Source: Candidatus Collinsella stercoripullorum (GTDB taxonomy: Bacteria; Actinomycetota; Coriobacteriia; Coriobacteriales; Coriobacteriaceae). From it: 45,344 nucleotides of DNA. The stretch is from contig DXAO01000012.1 in the NCBI GenBank assembly GCA_019117005.1, positions 1-45,344 of the forward strand, written 5' to 3'. Each line of letters opens with the position of its first letter. Position 1 is the first letter of the stretch. The notes under the pieces were generated by a model. The model saw only the letters and a program-made list of their open reading frames with translations. It searched no databases and was not told the DNA's origin. Position numbers and translations under genes: made by a program. This document shows positions 17,001-26,884 of this stretch, one piece after another.

Positions 17001-17300
17001 ATGAGAGGAGTCCCTGCGGTGCCTATCGAGGACGTGTATCGGCAGATCTGCGGATTCGCCCGCGAGCGGGGTGTGCACCGCGTCGTGCTGTTCGGGTCGC
17101 GGGCGCGCGGGGACAACCTGCTGCGCAGCGATATCGATCTCGCGGTCGAGGGCGGGGACGTTCTCGGATTCGAAGACGACGTTCAGAATCGTCTCTGGTC
17201 GCTGCTCTGCGTCGACGTGGTCGACCTTGGAGCGACCGCATCCGCCGAGCTTCGACGCGAGATCGAACGAGACGGGAAGGTCCTGCATGAAGCGGTATGA
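17001..17300 (+). CDS. Minimal nucleotidyltransferase (MNT family)
   Basis: A 99-residue nucleotidyltransferase with the signature GSRARGDNLLRSDIDLAV (GSx10DxD), which binds nucleotide and metal. MNT proteins pair with a helical partner of the HepT or HI0074 type and can work as antitoxins that AMPylate the toxin. Here the partner follows with a 14-base overlap but is truncated. ATG 17001 is used; a GTG at 17019 behind GAGGAG is an alternative. The last part of the island next to mscS. Confidence 0.85.
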   Translation: MRGVPAVPIEDVYRQICGFARERGVHRVVLFGSRARGDNLLRSDIDLAVEGGDVLGFEDDVQNRLWSLLCVDVVDLGATASAELRREIERDGKVLHEAV

Positions 17301-17553
17301 GAATTACGTCTCCGCGCTCGATGTGCTGGCGAAAGCACCCGAGCAGGATCTCGGCAACGCGTTCGTGCAAAGCAGGGTCATCGATAAGTTCTCCCTGCAG
17401 TTCGAGCTCGGATGGAAGCTCATCAAGCGCCTTCTCTCCTATGAGGGCGACCCCGTCTCCGCCTCCTCGCCTACCTCAGGCGCCCGGCGATGGCGCGGAC
17501 GATGGCGTCGGCGGCTCGGGAGGTCTGGGCTGCGTCCTCGACCTGCAGGATGA
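17287..17553 (+). pseudogene. Nucleotidyltransferase partner (HI0074/HepT-like), truncated
   Basis: The start overlaps the MNT gene. About 60 residues match the helical nucleotidyltransferase-binding family (RYENYVSALDVLAKA, then VIDKFSLQFELGWKLIKRLL and EGDPVSASSP). Full-length members have about 130 residues and end with a conserved RN...H region. Here homology stops near 17465-17470 and the frame continues antisense into the end of mscS to a stop at 17553. The second helical pair and active-site region are absent, so a HepT-like toxin would be inactive. The cut coincides with the stop codon of mscS (17471). Confidence 0.75.
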
Positions 17554-18259
17554 TCTTGCCCTTGATGCCGAACTCGGTGACCTCGGAGAAGAAGACGCAC
17601 GGCTCGCTGGTGACGGGGGAGACCCCGTCCGCCGCGTCCCGGGCGACCGCGGCCAGCTCGTCGGCGAAGGCGTCGAGCGATACCGCGATGTCGCTGCCGT
17701 CCTCGCGCAGCCGCTGCACGGCGAAGGGCACCGCCACGCGGTTGGCGGGCAGCAGATGCACGAGCGCGTTCTTGGAGATCACCGAGTTGGGCACGATCAC
17801 GGTCTGACCGAGCGAGTCCTTGATGGTCGTGTGGCGCCAGGTGATGTCCTGCACCACGCCCGCCTCCGCGCCGACCTCGATGTTGTCGCCCGGCTTGACG
17901 ATCTTCATGAACGTCACCTGCAGACCGCCGATGAGGTTGGACAGCGTGTCCTGGAAGCCGAGGGAGACGGCGATGCCGCCGACGCCGAGGGCGGCCACGA
18001 TCGCGTTGGTGTTGACCCCGTAGACGCCGTCCAGGATGATGCTCCCGCCGCCGATCCAGATGACGGCGCGCACGATGTTGATGATGATGCTCGCCGAGGG
18101 CAGGGGGACGGTATCGAGGTTGAGGAGCTTGCGCAGGCCCTTGGCCGCGACTTGGGACAGCGCGACCGTCGCCGCGGCGATCACGATGGCCCAGAACGCC
18201 CGCTGGACTTCGGGATATGCGATGAACTCGAAGATCGCTTTCAAGATGCCGTCGAACAT
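17471..18259 (-). CDS. mscS: MscS-family mechanosensitive ion channel
   Basis: A 262-residue small-conductance channel homologue. The N-terminus has hydrophobic segments (residues about 12-30 and 50-75). The pore-lining TM3 pattern ALGVGGIAVSLGFQDTLSN leads into the beta domain (FMKIVKPGDNIEV, then VIVPNSVI). A shortened C-terminal alpha/beta domain ends in IAGRLR. The start at 18259 follows GAGGAG; an upstream in-frame ATG (18283) has no site. It protects cells from osmotic downshock by releasing solutes. It is intact even though the foreign island ends at its stop codon. Confidence 0.92.
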   Translation of the reverse strand: MFDGILKAIFEFIAYPEVQRAFWAIVIAAATVALSQVAAKGLRKLLNLDTVPLPSASIIINIVRAVIWIGGGSIILDGVYGVNTNAIVAALGVGGIAVSLGFQDTLSNLIGGLQVTFMKIVKPGDNIEVGAEAGVVQDITWRHTTIKDSLGQTVIVPNSVISKNALVHLLPANRVAVPFAVQRLREDGSDIAVSLDAFADELAAVARDAADGVSPVTSEPCVFFSEVTEFGIKGKIILQVEDAAQTSRAADAIVRAIAGRLR

Positions 18260-18462
18260 ACGGGCTCCTCTCGGGTGGCTCATGTCATGATACCCCGTTC
18301 GGCACCCGGCTCATGCATGGCGCGGGGTCCAGAGGAGCGGCGCGCCCGCAGGCCCATGCGGACGGCGGGCGGGATACAGGTCCGCCTCCAACGGATCGAA
18401 AAACGCGCCCGCCGGGGATCCCGACGGGCGCGTCCGGAGTGCGGGGCGCACGGGCTTGGGCG

Positions 18463-19257
18463 TCAGCTCAGCAGCATGCGGTCGTTGGCGAGCTCGCCGC
18501 CCGAGACCTCCTCGAACTTCTGCAGGAGGTCGGCCACGGTGAGCGAGCGCTTCTCGGCGCCGGACACGTCGTAGATCACGCGGCCCTCGTGCATCATGAT
18601 GAGGCGGTTGCCCAGACGGATGGCGTCGTTCATGTTGTGCGTCACCATGAGGGTGGTGAGACGGCGCTCGTCCACGATCTTCTCGGTGAGGTCGAGCACC
18701 TTGGACGCGGTCTTGGGATCAAGCGCCGCGGTGTGCTCGTCGAGCAGCAGCAGCTTGGGCTCGGTGAGCGTGGCCATGAGCAGGGTGAGGGCCTGGCGCT
18801 GGCCGCCGGACAGAAGGCCCACCTTGGTGGTGAGGCGCTTCTCGAGGCCGAGCCCCAGCTCGCGCAGGCGCTCGGTGTACTCGTCGCGCTCGGCGCGCGT
18901 GACGCCCCAGGCGAGGGTGCGGCGCTTCCCGCGGCGCTTCGCCATGGCGAGGTTCTCGATGATCTGCATGTCGGCGGCGGTGCCCATCATCGGGTCCTGG
19001 AACACGCGGCCCAGGTACTTGGCGCGTGCGGGCTCGGAGAGCAGCGAGATGTCGCGCCCGTCGAGCTCGATGACGCCCGAGTCGATGGGGTACACGCCGG
19101 CGATCATGTTCATGAGGGTCGATTTGCCGGCGCCGTTGCCGCCGATCACGGTCACGAAGTCGCCGGGGGCGAGATGCAGGTCGACGTTGACCAAGGCGCG
19201 CTTCTCGTTGATGGTCCCGGCGTTGAAGGTCTTGCAGACGTTTTGCACCTTCAGCAT
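18463..19257 (-). CDS. ABC importer ATP-binding protein (TrpZ-like)
   Basis: A 264-residue ATPase with Walker A GGNGAGKST (39-47), signature LSGGQRQ (149-155) and Walker B LLLDEHTAALD (170-180), then the H-loop VTHN. It powers the permease encoded three bases upstream in transcription order. The family with a PF04392-like binding protein imports tryptophan/tyrosine or similar small molecules in Gram-positives. The operon order on the minus strand is binding protein, binding protein, permease, ATPase. Confidence 0.93.
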   Translation of the reverse strand: MLKVQNVCKTFNAGTINEKRALVNVDLHLAPGDFVTVIGGNGAGKSTLMNMIAGVYPIDSGVIELDGRDISLLSEPARAKYLGRVFQDPMMGTAADMQIIENLAMAKRRGKRRTLAWGVTRAERDEYTERLRELGLGLEKRLTTKVGLLSGGQRQALTLLMATLTEPKLLLLDEHTAALDPKTASKVLDLTEKIVDERRLTTLMVTHNMNDAIRLGNRLIMMHEGRVIYDVSGAEKRSLTVADLLQKFEEVSGGELANDRMLLS

Positions 19258-19260
19258 GGG

Positions 19261-20190
19261 CTATCGCCCCCCTTCGGGACGGGCGGCACGGGTGTAGGAC
19301 CGCTTGAGCTGGTACTTCTCCCACACGACGGGGATGCACAGGGCGAGCGCCACGATGATGGCGGACAGCAGCTTCATGTCGTTGGCGTCCATGCCGAGCT
19401 GCAGGACGATGGCGCGGATGAGGAAGTACACGACCGAGCCCACGACGGCGGAGGTGAGGCGGCCGCCGAAGGAATGGAGCTTGGCGCCGGGCAGGATGCG
19501 CCACAGCACCTCGCCGATCACGATGGCGGCGAGGCCGATGACGATCGCGCCGGTGCCCATGCCGATGTCCGCGTACTTCTGGCTCTCGCAGATCAGGCCG
19601 CCGGACAGGCCGACGAGGCCGTTGGAGAGCACGAGGGCGATCATCTTGGTGACCTTGGTGTTGACGCCGAGGGCGCGCACCATGGCCTCGTTGTTGCCGG
19701 TGGCGCGGCAGGCCGAGCCGATCTCGGTGCCGAAGAACCAGTACAGCGCGGCGATGATCACGACGGCCACGACCAGCCCGACGATGATGGAGCCCGCGTT
19801 GGTGGACAGGCCGGTGAGGTCCGTGACGCGCGAGAAGATCGTGTCGTTCTGCAGCAGGGGCGTGTTGGACTTGCCCATGATGCGCAGGTTGATGGACCAC
19901 AGGCCGATCTGCGTGAGGATGCCGGCGAGGATGGCCGGGATCTCGAAGACCGTGTGCAGGAAGCCCGTGACCGCGCCGGCGACCATGCCGGCGACCATGG
20001 CGGCGAGGATCGCGACGAGCGGGTCCACACCTCCCACCACGAGCACCGCGCAGACGCTGCCGCCGAGCGCGAAGCTCCCGTCGACCGTGAGGTCGGCGAT
20101 GTCGAGCAGCTTATAGGTGATGAACACGCCGAGGACCATGATGCCCCAGAGGATGCCCTGGGATACGGCACCGAGCATGGCGAGCCCCAT
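19261..20190 (-). CDS. ABC importer permease (TrpY-like)
   Basis: A 309-residue inner-membrane permease with about eight hydrophobic segments, of the branched-chain amino acid/ribose permease superfamily. YKLLDIADLTVDGSFALGG near the N-terminus is characteristic of the group that pairs with PF04392 binding proteins. The start at 20190 has GGAGGAGA; a longer frame to 20217 has no site. Its start lies 190 bases after the first binding-protein gene, with a strong hairpin in between, and it is followed at once by the ATPase. Confidence 0.9.
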   Translation of the reverse strand: MGLAMLGAVSQGILWGIMVLGVFITYKLLDIADLTVDGSFALGGSVCAVLVVGGVDPLVAILAAMVAGMVAGAVTGFLHTVFEIPAILAGILTQIGLWSINLRIMGKSNTPLLQNDTIFSRVTDLTGLSTNAGSIIVGLVVAVVIIAALYWFFGTEIGSACRATGNNEAMVRALGVNTKVTKMIALVLSNGLVGLSGGLICESQKYADIGMGTGAIVIGLAAIVIGEVLWRILPGAKLHSFGGRLTSAVVGSVVYFLIRAIVLQLGMDANDMKLLSAIIVALALCIPVVWEKYQLKRSYTRAARPEGGR

Positions 20191-20218
20191 GTCGTCTCCT
20201 CCTTCAAATCGAGCCAAA

Positions 20219-20254
20219 TGAACCCCGCCAGGCGCGCGACCTGCCGGGGTTCAT
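20219..20254 (-). terminator. Intercistronic hairpin between binding protein and permease
   Basis: ATGAACCCCG (20219-20228) pairs with CGGGGTTCAT (20245-20254), with further pairing of GCAGG and CCTG inside. It lies between the binding-protein stop and the permease start. Only a short T-poor tail follows on the minus strand, so it may act as a partial terminator or mRNA stabiliser that makes binding protein more abundant than permease. Confidence 0.55.
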
Positions 20255-20380
20255 CGTACCAACGATGCTACATATGCAGCGGACAGTGTACCACGGCGCG
20301 GGTGCGCGCACATGGTAGCGGGCACATGCGAAATGCATTCGAAACGCATCGCCCGCAGGGCCGCCCGATGCGGGGCCGTG

Positions 20381-21400
20381 CTAGGCGGACACGTCCTGCC
20401 CGCCCTCGTCGGCGAGCGCGGAGACGTCGACGCCCAGCGAATCGGCCGTCTGCTGGTTGTAGACGAGGTCGCACTCATCGGCGGACATGGTCTCGATGGG
20501 CATCTCGGCGGGGTCGGCGCCCTCGGTCAGGATCTGGACGGCCATCTCGCCCGCGCGGTAGCCGAGCTCCTCGTAGTTGATGGAGACCGACGCGAGGCCG
20601 CCGTTCTCGACCATGCCGACCTCGCCGCAGATGGTGGGCAGGCCGTTCTCGTTGGCGACCATGGCGACGGTGGTCATGCCGGCGGCGATGGTGTTGTCGG
20701 TGGGGGTGTAGATGGCGTCGACCTTGCCCACCATGGACTCCACGACCTGCTGGATCTCGTTGGAGCTCGACACGGTGAAGCGCTCGTGCCCGATCCCGGC
20801 GCCGTCGAGGGCCTCCTCGGCGAGCGACACCTGGATGTCGGAGTTGGACTCGGCGGTGCAGTAGAGCAGGCCGACGGTCTGGGCATCGGGGAGCAGCTGC
20901 TGCAGCAGGGCGATCTGGTCGGCGACGGGGTTCATGTCCGAGGTGCCGGTGAGGTTGCCGCCCGGGGCGTCGTTGTCCTCGACCAGGCCGCTCGCTGCGA
21001 AGTCGGTGATGGCGGTGCCGACGATGGGGATATCGCTCGTGGCGCCGGCGACGGCCTGCGCGGCGGGCGTGGCGATGGCCAGGATCAGGTCGCAGCCGTT
21101 GTTGACGAGCGTGCTGGCGATGGTCTGGCAGGCCGACTGGTCGTTCTGGGCGTTCTGCTGGTCGATGTCGTAGGAGATGCCGGAGTCGTCGAGCGCCTTC
21201 ACGAAGCCGTCGTTGGCGGCGTCGAGCGCGGTGTGCTCGGTGAGCTGCAGCACGCCGATCTTGTAGGTGGTGCCGGAGGCGCCGCCGGTGGAACCCGAGG
21301 CGGCCTCGCCGCCGCAGCCGGCGAGGCCTGCGAGCGCGACGGCGCCGACGCCGGCGAGGCCCTTGGTGAACGAGCGGCGGGAGAGGGTGGTGCGGTCCAT
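20381..21400 (-). CDS. ABC importer substrate-binding lipoprotein, copy 1
   Basis: A 339-residue lipoprotein. The signal contains a twin-arginine-like SRRSFTKG followed by LAGLAGC, the lipobox. The mature part begins YKIGVLQLTEH, a hallmark of PF04392 (TrpX-like) binding proteins, and includes DIPIVGTAITD. The neighbouring gene encodes a close paralogue in the same orientation, and long runs are nearly identical (for example SYxIDQQNAQNDQSACQTIA). It presents ligand to the permease/ATPase encoded downstream. The signal differs from that of copy 2, whereas the ligand domain does not. Confidence 0.92.
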   Translation of the reverse strand: MDRTTLSRRSFTKGLAGVGAVALAGLAGCGGEAASGSTGGASGTTYKIGVLQLTEHTALDAANDGFVKALDDSGISYDIDQQNAQNDQSACQTIASTLVNNGCDLILAIATPAAQAVAGATSDIPIVGTAITDFAASGLVEDNDAPGGNLTGTSDMNPVADQIALLQQLLPDAQTVGLLYCTAESNSDIQVSLAEEALDGAGIGHERFTVSSSNEIQQVVESMVGKVDAIYTPTDNTIAAGMTTVAMVANENGLPTICGEVGMVENGGLASVSINYEELGYRAGEMAVQILTEGADPAEMPIETMSADECDLVYNQQTADSLGVDVSALADEGGQDVSA

Positions 21401-21479
21401 AGCTGTGCTCCTTAGCTTGGTCGGTACGTGGTTCGGGCTGATGCCCGCGGTCCGTCGGCGCCCTCCGGCGCGCGGCCCG

Positions 21480-22499
21480 CTAGACGATCTCGGCGCCCTC
21501 GAGCCCCGAGACGTCGACGCCGAGCGCATCGGCGGTCGCCTGGTTCACGATGAGCTGGCACTCGTCGCTCGACAGGTACTCGATCGGCATGTCCGCGGGC
21601 TCGGCGCCCTCGGTCAGGATCCGGAGGGCCATCTCGCCCGCCTTGTACCCGAGGTCGTAGTAGTTGATGCTGTAGGAGGCCAGGCCGCCGTCCTCGACCA
21701 TGGTGTCGCAGCCGACGATGACGGGCAGCCCGTTCTCGTTGGCGACCATGGACACCGTCGCCATGCCGGCGGCGATGGTGTTGTCGGTGGGCGCGTAGAT
21801 GGCGTCGACCTTGCCGACCATGGACTCGATCATCTGCTGGATCTCGTTGGAGCTCGACACGGAGTAGCGCTCGTGGGCCAGGCCGGCGCCGTCGAGGGTC
21901 TCCTCGGCGAGCGACACCTGGACCTCGGAGTTGGACTCGGCGGAGCAGTACAGGATGCCGACGCTCCCGGCGTCGGGGAGCAGCTGCTGCAGCAGGTCGA
22001 TCTGGTCGGCGACGGGGGTGAGGTCGGAGCTGCCGGTCACGTTGCCGCCGGGGGCGTCGTTGGATTCGACGAGGCCGCTCTCCGCATAGTCGGTGATGGC
22101 CGAGCCCACGATGGGGATGTCGCTCGTCGCCCCGGCGACGGCCTGCGCGGCCGGGGTGCCGATGGCGAAGATCAGGTCGTCGCCATCGTTCACGAGCTTG
22201 CTCGCGATGGTCTGGCAGGCGGACTGGTCGTTCTGGGCGTTCTGCTGGTCGATCTCGTAGGAGATGCCGGACTCGTCGAGCGCGGCGACGAAGCCCTCGT
22301 TGGTCTGGTCGAGCGCGCCGTGCTCGGTGAGCTGCAGCACGCCGATCTTGTAGGTCGTGCCGTCACCCGATGCGCCGTTCGAGGACGAGCCCGAGTCCGC
22401 CGCGTCGTCGCTGCAGCCTGCGAGGAACACGGAGCCCGCCGCGGCCAGCGCGCCGAGGGCGGCGGCGCGTCGGGAAACGGGACGGTCGATGATAGTCAT
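21480..22499 (-). CDS. ABC importer substrate-binding lipoprotein, copy 2
   Basis: First gene of the importer operon; 339 residues with SRRAAALGALAAAG and lipobox LAGC at about residue 29. The mature protein begins YKIGVLQLTEH and matches copy 1 along its whole length. Differences fall in a few loops, for example the segments around residues 240-260. The start follows AGAGGTCGCAC, a weak to moderate site. A recent tandem duplication is evident. The two copies may have different ligand preference or simply raise dosage. Confidence 0.92.
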   Translation of the reverse strand: MTIIDRPVSRRAAALGALAAAGSVFLAGCSDDAADSGSSSNGASGDGTTYKIGVLQLTEHGALDQTNEGFVAALDESGISYEIDQQNAQNDQSACQTIASKLVNDGDDLIFAIGTPAAQAVAGATSDIPIVGSAITDYAESGLVESNDAPGGNVTGSSDLTPVADQIDLLQQLLPDAGSVGILYCSAESNSEVQVSLAEETLDGAGLAHERYSVSSSNEIQQMIESMVGKVDAIYAPTDNTIAAGMATVSMVANENGLPVIVGCDTMVEDGGLASYSINYYDLGYKAGEMALRILTEGAEPADMPIEYLSSDECQLIVNQATADALGVDVSGLEGAEIV

Positions 22500-23195
22500 G
22501 TGCGACCTCTTTCAGTGTCGATGCGGTCCCCCTACACGAACCCGCGCCGCACCGCCGCGCCCGCGAGGCGTGCGCGGCGCCGCATCGCAGCGTGCGCGCG
22601 GGTAAGAATCAATGATACTCAGGCGACCGCGCCGACCGGGGTTGATACCGACTGTTAACCTTGCCGTCGGCGAAAGGCCTTCAGGGTCCGCCCGCCGATT
22701 TCCCGCGGGCGGGGGTCGCGCTGGCACGGCCGTTCGGTGCGCTTCGCGTCACTCGTTGAGTTGCGGAGGGCTCGCTTCCGCGGGCGGGTTCCCTTTGGCG
22801 GCCGTTCTCCTGCCGATCGGGCTTTCGGGCTATCGCGTCACGAAAAGGTTTCGCGTCCCGAGAAGTGGTGTAAGGCCGTTTCCCGACCCGGGAGGGCCGC
22901 TCCGAGTCGGGCGGGGGCCTGTCGCTAGGTTCGTGCACGAGATCCTGGCACGTTTTCGGTGTTTGGGGGAGGGCCCATCGGGCCCGGCGGCGGGCTCGGG
23001 GCCCTTCGGCCCCGGAGGCGCCGTGGCTTCGGGCGTCTGGGGCCGGGAGTCGGCCTCCTCTGCGCATGGCCGCCGCGTTTTTGGCGCATCAAAAGGGGTC
23101 ATGACGGACGATACGGCTAGAGCGGACAGCCCGATGGGGACACCGACGCAGGCGACCCTCCCCCAAACGGCTCTTTTCTGCCTTGAGGGCGAACG
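22500..23195. other. Gene-poor GC-rich region
   Basis: No convincing gene in either strand: open frames here lack coding-like base use, Shine-Dalgarno sites and recognisable domains. The part nearest 22500 should hold the promoter and leader of the importer operon; TATCAT on the minus strand near 22612-22617 is a weak candidate. A GGGGCC-CTTC-GGCCCC hairpin lies near 22998-23013. Confidence 0.5.
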
Positions 23196-23239
23196 CGAAC
23201 GCCCGCCGGGGCCGCGGGCGGCCTTCCGGCGGGCGTTCG
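23196..23239 (-). terminator. Distal hairpin downstream of asnS
   Basis: CGAACGCCCGCCGG (23196-23209) pairs perfectly with CCGGCGGGCGTTCG (23226-23239), 14 base pairs. No T-run follows on the minus strand. It lies about 120 bases after the asnS stop and could define the mRNA 3' end. Confidence 0.55.
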
Positions 23240-23302
23240 AAGCGGATCGGCGGCCGATCGGATGCGAGGATGCCCCTGCGGGCCGATGCCCCGCGCGATG
23301 CG

Positions 23303-23333
23303 GCGGCGTCGCGGGCGGGTGCCGCGACGCCGC
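23303..23333 (-). terminator. Proximal hairpin downstream of asnS
   Basis: GCGGCGTCGCGG (23303-23314) pairs perfectly with CCGCGACGCCGC (23322-23333), with a seven-base loop. It starts 25 bases after the asnS stop. No T-tract is present. Confidence 0.6.
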
Positions 23334-23357
23334 CCGCGCAGGCCCGGGCGGCGCCTC

Positions 23358-24761
<1,404 letters not shown>

Positions 24762-24979
24762 GAGGGTACGGTTCCTCTCGTTTCCGGCGCGATGCGCCGC
24801 GCTTGTCAAACGGCTCAATCATAGCAGTCCGGCGCGGGAGCCGAAGGCAGGGCGGCGCGACGGCACCGCAATCACGCACCCGCCGCGGGCTTCCCGCGGC
24901 CGCGGGCAATCGCGTACCCTGTAAGCGTCCCGCGCCGGCGAGGTCGGGCGGGGCGCCTTGCGAGAGAGGGGAGCGGACG

Positions 24980-26716
24980 ATGAGGACCGAGCGCGATCTT
25001 GCCGAACGGCTTCGTGCGATCGACAGGCGGGGGTACCCGGCCTACAAGAGCCTGAGGGGCGTCTACGACCTGGGCGGCCTCGAGCTGTCCGTGGACCACG
25101 TGCAGGGCGACCCCTTCGCCGCCCCGTCCCAGGTGTCCGTCATGCTTCCCGCCGCACGGGCCGGGTTCCCCGGGGAGCTGTTCGACGCCCCGCATCGGAG
25201 GGTCGCCCTCGAGGACCTGCTCGTGCGCCGCTTCGCGCGCGCCGCCGCGCGGGTGAGCTTCGCGGTGGGCGGCTCGGGGAAGAGCGGGCTGATCGCCACG
25301 AGCCGCCCCGGCCCCGAGGTCCTGCCGCGCTCCGCGTGCTCCGTGGGGGCGGACGGGTCGGTGACGCTGCGCCTCGAGGCGGGCCTGCCGGCGCACGGCC
25401 GCACGGTCGACGGGCGCGCCGCCGCGCGGATGCTGCTCGACCTCATCCCCTCGTGCGCGGAGGAGGCGCTCGTCTGCACGCCGCGCGTGGGGCGCGAGGC
25501 GCGCGCCGCCGCGGACCTCGCCGACGACCGGCGGTTCGTCCGCGAGGAGCTCGTGCGGCGGGGGCTCGTGGCGTTCGTGGCGGACGGCTCGGTGCTCCCG
25601 CGCGAGAGCGGCGTGTCCTCGCGCCCGATGGAGGGCGCGCGCCCGTTCACCTCCCCGGAGAGCATGCGCGTGGTGCTCGACCTGCCGCATCGCGGCCCCA
25701 CCCCCGGCATGGGCGTGCGCCGCGGGATCACGCTCATCGTGGGAGGGGGCTACCACGGCAAATCGACCCTGCTGCGGGCGCTGCAGGAAGGGGTCTACGA
25801 CCACGTGGCGGGCGACGGCCGCGAGCTCGTCGTCACCGACGCCGCGGCGGTGAAGCTGCGCGCCGAGGACGGCCGACCGGTCAGGGAGACGGACATCTCC
25901 CTGTTCATCGGCGAGCTGCCCGACGGCCGCGACACCGCGCGCTTCACGACCGCCGACGCCAGCGGCAGCACGTCCCAGGCGGCTGCCGTCGTGGAGGCGC
26001 TCGATGCGGGCTCGCGCGTGCTGCTGGTCGACGAGGACACCTCCGCGACGAACTTCATGGTGCGCGACGCCCTCATGGAGGCGGTCGTGTCGGGCGGGGA
26101 CGAGCCCATCACCCCCTTCGTGGAGCGCGTGCGCGACCTGTGGGAGCGCGCGGGGGTGAGCTGCGTGATCGTGGCGGGCAGCTCGGGCGCGTTCTTCTCG
26201 GTCGCCGACACGGTCGTGCAGATGGACCGCTACGAGGCGCGCGACATCACCGACCGCGTCCGCGCGGTCTGCCGCGAGCTCGGCGCGCCCGAGACGCCGC
26301 GGGCCCCGCGCTTCTCCGAGCCGGGGCCGGGGAGGCAGCTGACTTGGGGCGTGGCCGAGCGGCGGGGGCGGGGGCGCGGCGGCCGGACCGCCCGGGACGG
26401 CCGCGAGCAGCGGGTCCGCGCCCGCTCCCACGGGCTCGACGCCGTCGAGGTGGGCGGAGGGTCGGCGGACCTGCGGCTCGTGGAGCAGCTGGTCGACCCG
26501 GAGCAGACCGCGGCGCTCGCCCAGATGATGCGGACGGCGGCCCATCTGGGCCTGCTCGACGGGTCGCATACCGCCGCCGAGGCGGTGCGCGCCGTGTTCG
26601 GGCGTCTGGACGAGGGCGGCTGGGAGGCGGTCTCGGAGCACGGGGAGGCGGCCTGCGGGCTCGCCCTGCCCCGACCGCAGGAGCTCTACGCGCTGCTCGC
26701 CCGCTGGCGCGGGTAG
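24980..26716 (+). CDS. Predicted ABC-class ATPase (COG3044/PF09818-like)
   Basis: A 578-residue soluble protein. The P-loop GGGYHGKST is at 255-263 and a Walker B-like LLVDEDTSATNFM at 348-360, the diagnostic pair of the COG3044 predicted ABC-class ATPases. An N-terminal domain (1-245) starts LAERLRAIDRRGYPAYKSLRG and a C-terminal basic region (about 450-480) is rich in Arg/Gly. The start at 24980 follows GAGAGGGGAGCGG. It is alone on this strand between asnS (divergent) and the acyltransferase (convergent). Family members have no settled biochemical role. Confidence 0.9.
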   Translation: MRTERDLAERLRAIDRRGYPAYKSLRGVYDLGGLELSVDHVQGDPFAAPSQVSVMLPAARAGFPGELFDAPHRRVALEDLLVRRFARAAARVSFAVGGSGKSGLIATSRPGPEVLPRSACSVGADGSVTLRLEAGLPAHGRTVDGRAAARMLLDLIPSCAEEALVCTPRVGREARAAADLADDRRFVREELVRRGLVAFVADGSVLPRESGVSSRPMEGARPFTSPESMRVVLDLPHRGPTPGMGVRRGITLIVGGGYHGKSTLLRALQEGVYDHVAGDGRELVVTDAAAVKLRAEDGRPVRETDISLFIGELPDGRDTARFTTADASGSTSQAAAVVEALDAGSRVLLVDEDTSATNFMVRDALMEAVVSGGDEPITPFVERVRDLWERAGVSCVIVAGSSGAFFSVADTVVQMDRYEARDITDRVRAVCRELGAPETPRAPRFSEPGPGRQLTWGVAERRGRGRGGRTARDGREQRVRARSHGLDAVEVGGGSADLRLVEQLVDPEQTAALAQMMRTAAHLGLLDGSHTAAEAVRAVFGRLDEGGWEAVSEHGEAACGLALPRPQELYALLARWRG

Positions 26717-26800
26717 CGAAAGGGGAGCGGGGCGGCGTTTCGGCGGCCGGCCCGCTTCGGCGCCCGACGGCTCCGGTCGAAGGGCCTCCGGCGCGGGGTC

Positions 26801-26836
26801 GGGCCTGCCCGCTGCGGGCCTGCTGCGGGCAGGCCC
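26801..26836. terminator. Hairpin between convergent genes
   Basis: GGGCCTGCCCGC (26801-26812) pairs perfectly with GCGGGCAGGCCC (26825-26836). It lies between the 3' ends of the COG3044-type ATPase and the acyltransferase and could serve both strands. No T-tract is visible. Confidence 0.5.
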
Positions 26837-26884
26837 GGCTCCGCGCCGGCTGGCGGCGCGCCCTCATCTGCGCGCCGCGGCGGC

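Noticed and set aside
18313..20580. Large plus-strand open frame opposite the ABC importer
   Set aside because: Low-complexity, no domain, antisense to well-supported genes.
22500..22620. AGGGGGACCGC near 22535 (minus strand) as a T-box antiterminator
   Set aside because: The TGGN needed for tRNA pairing is absent and the leader is too short for stem I.
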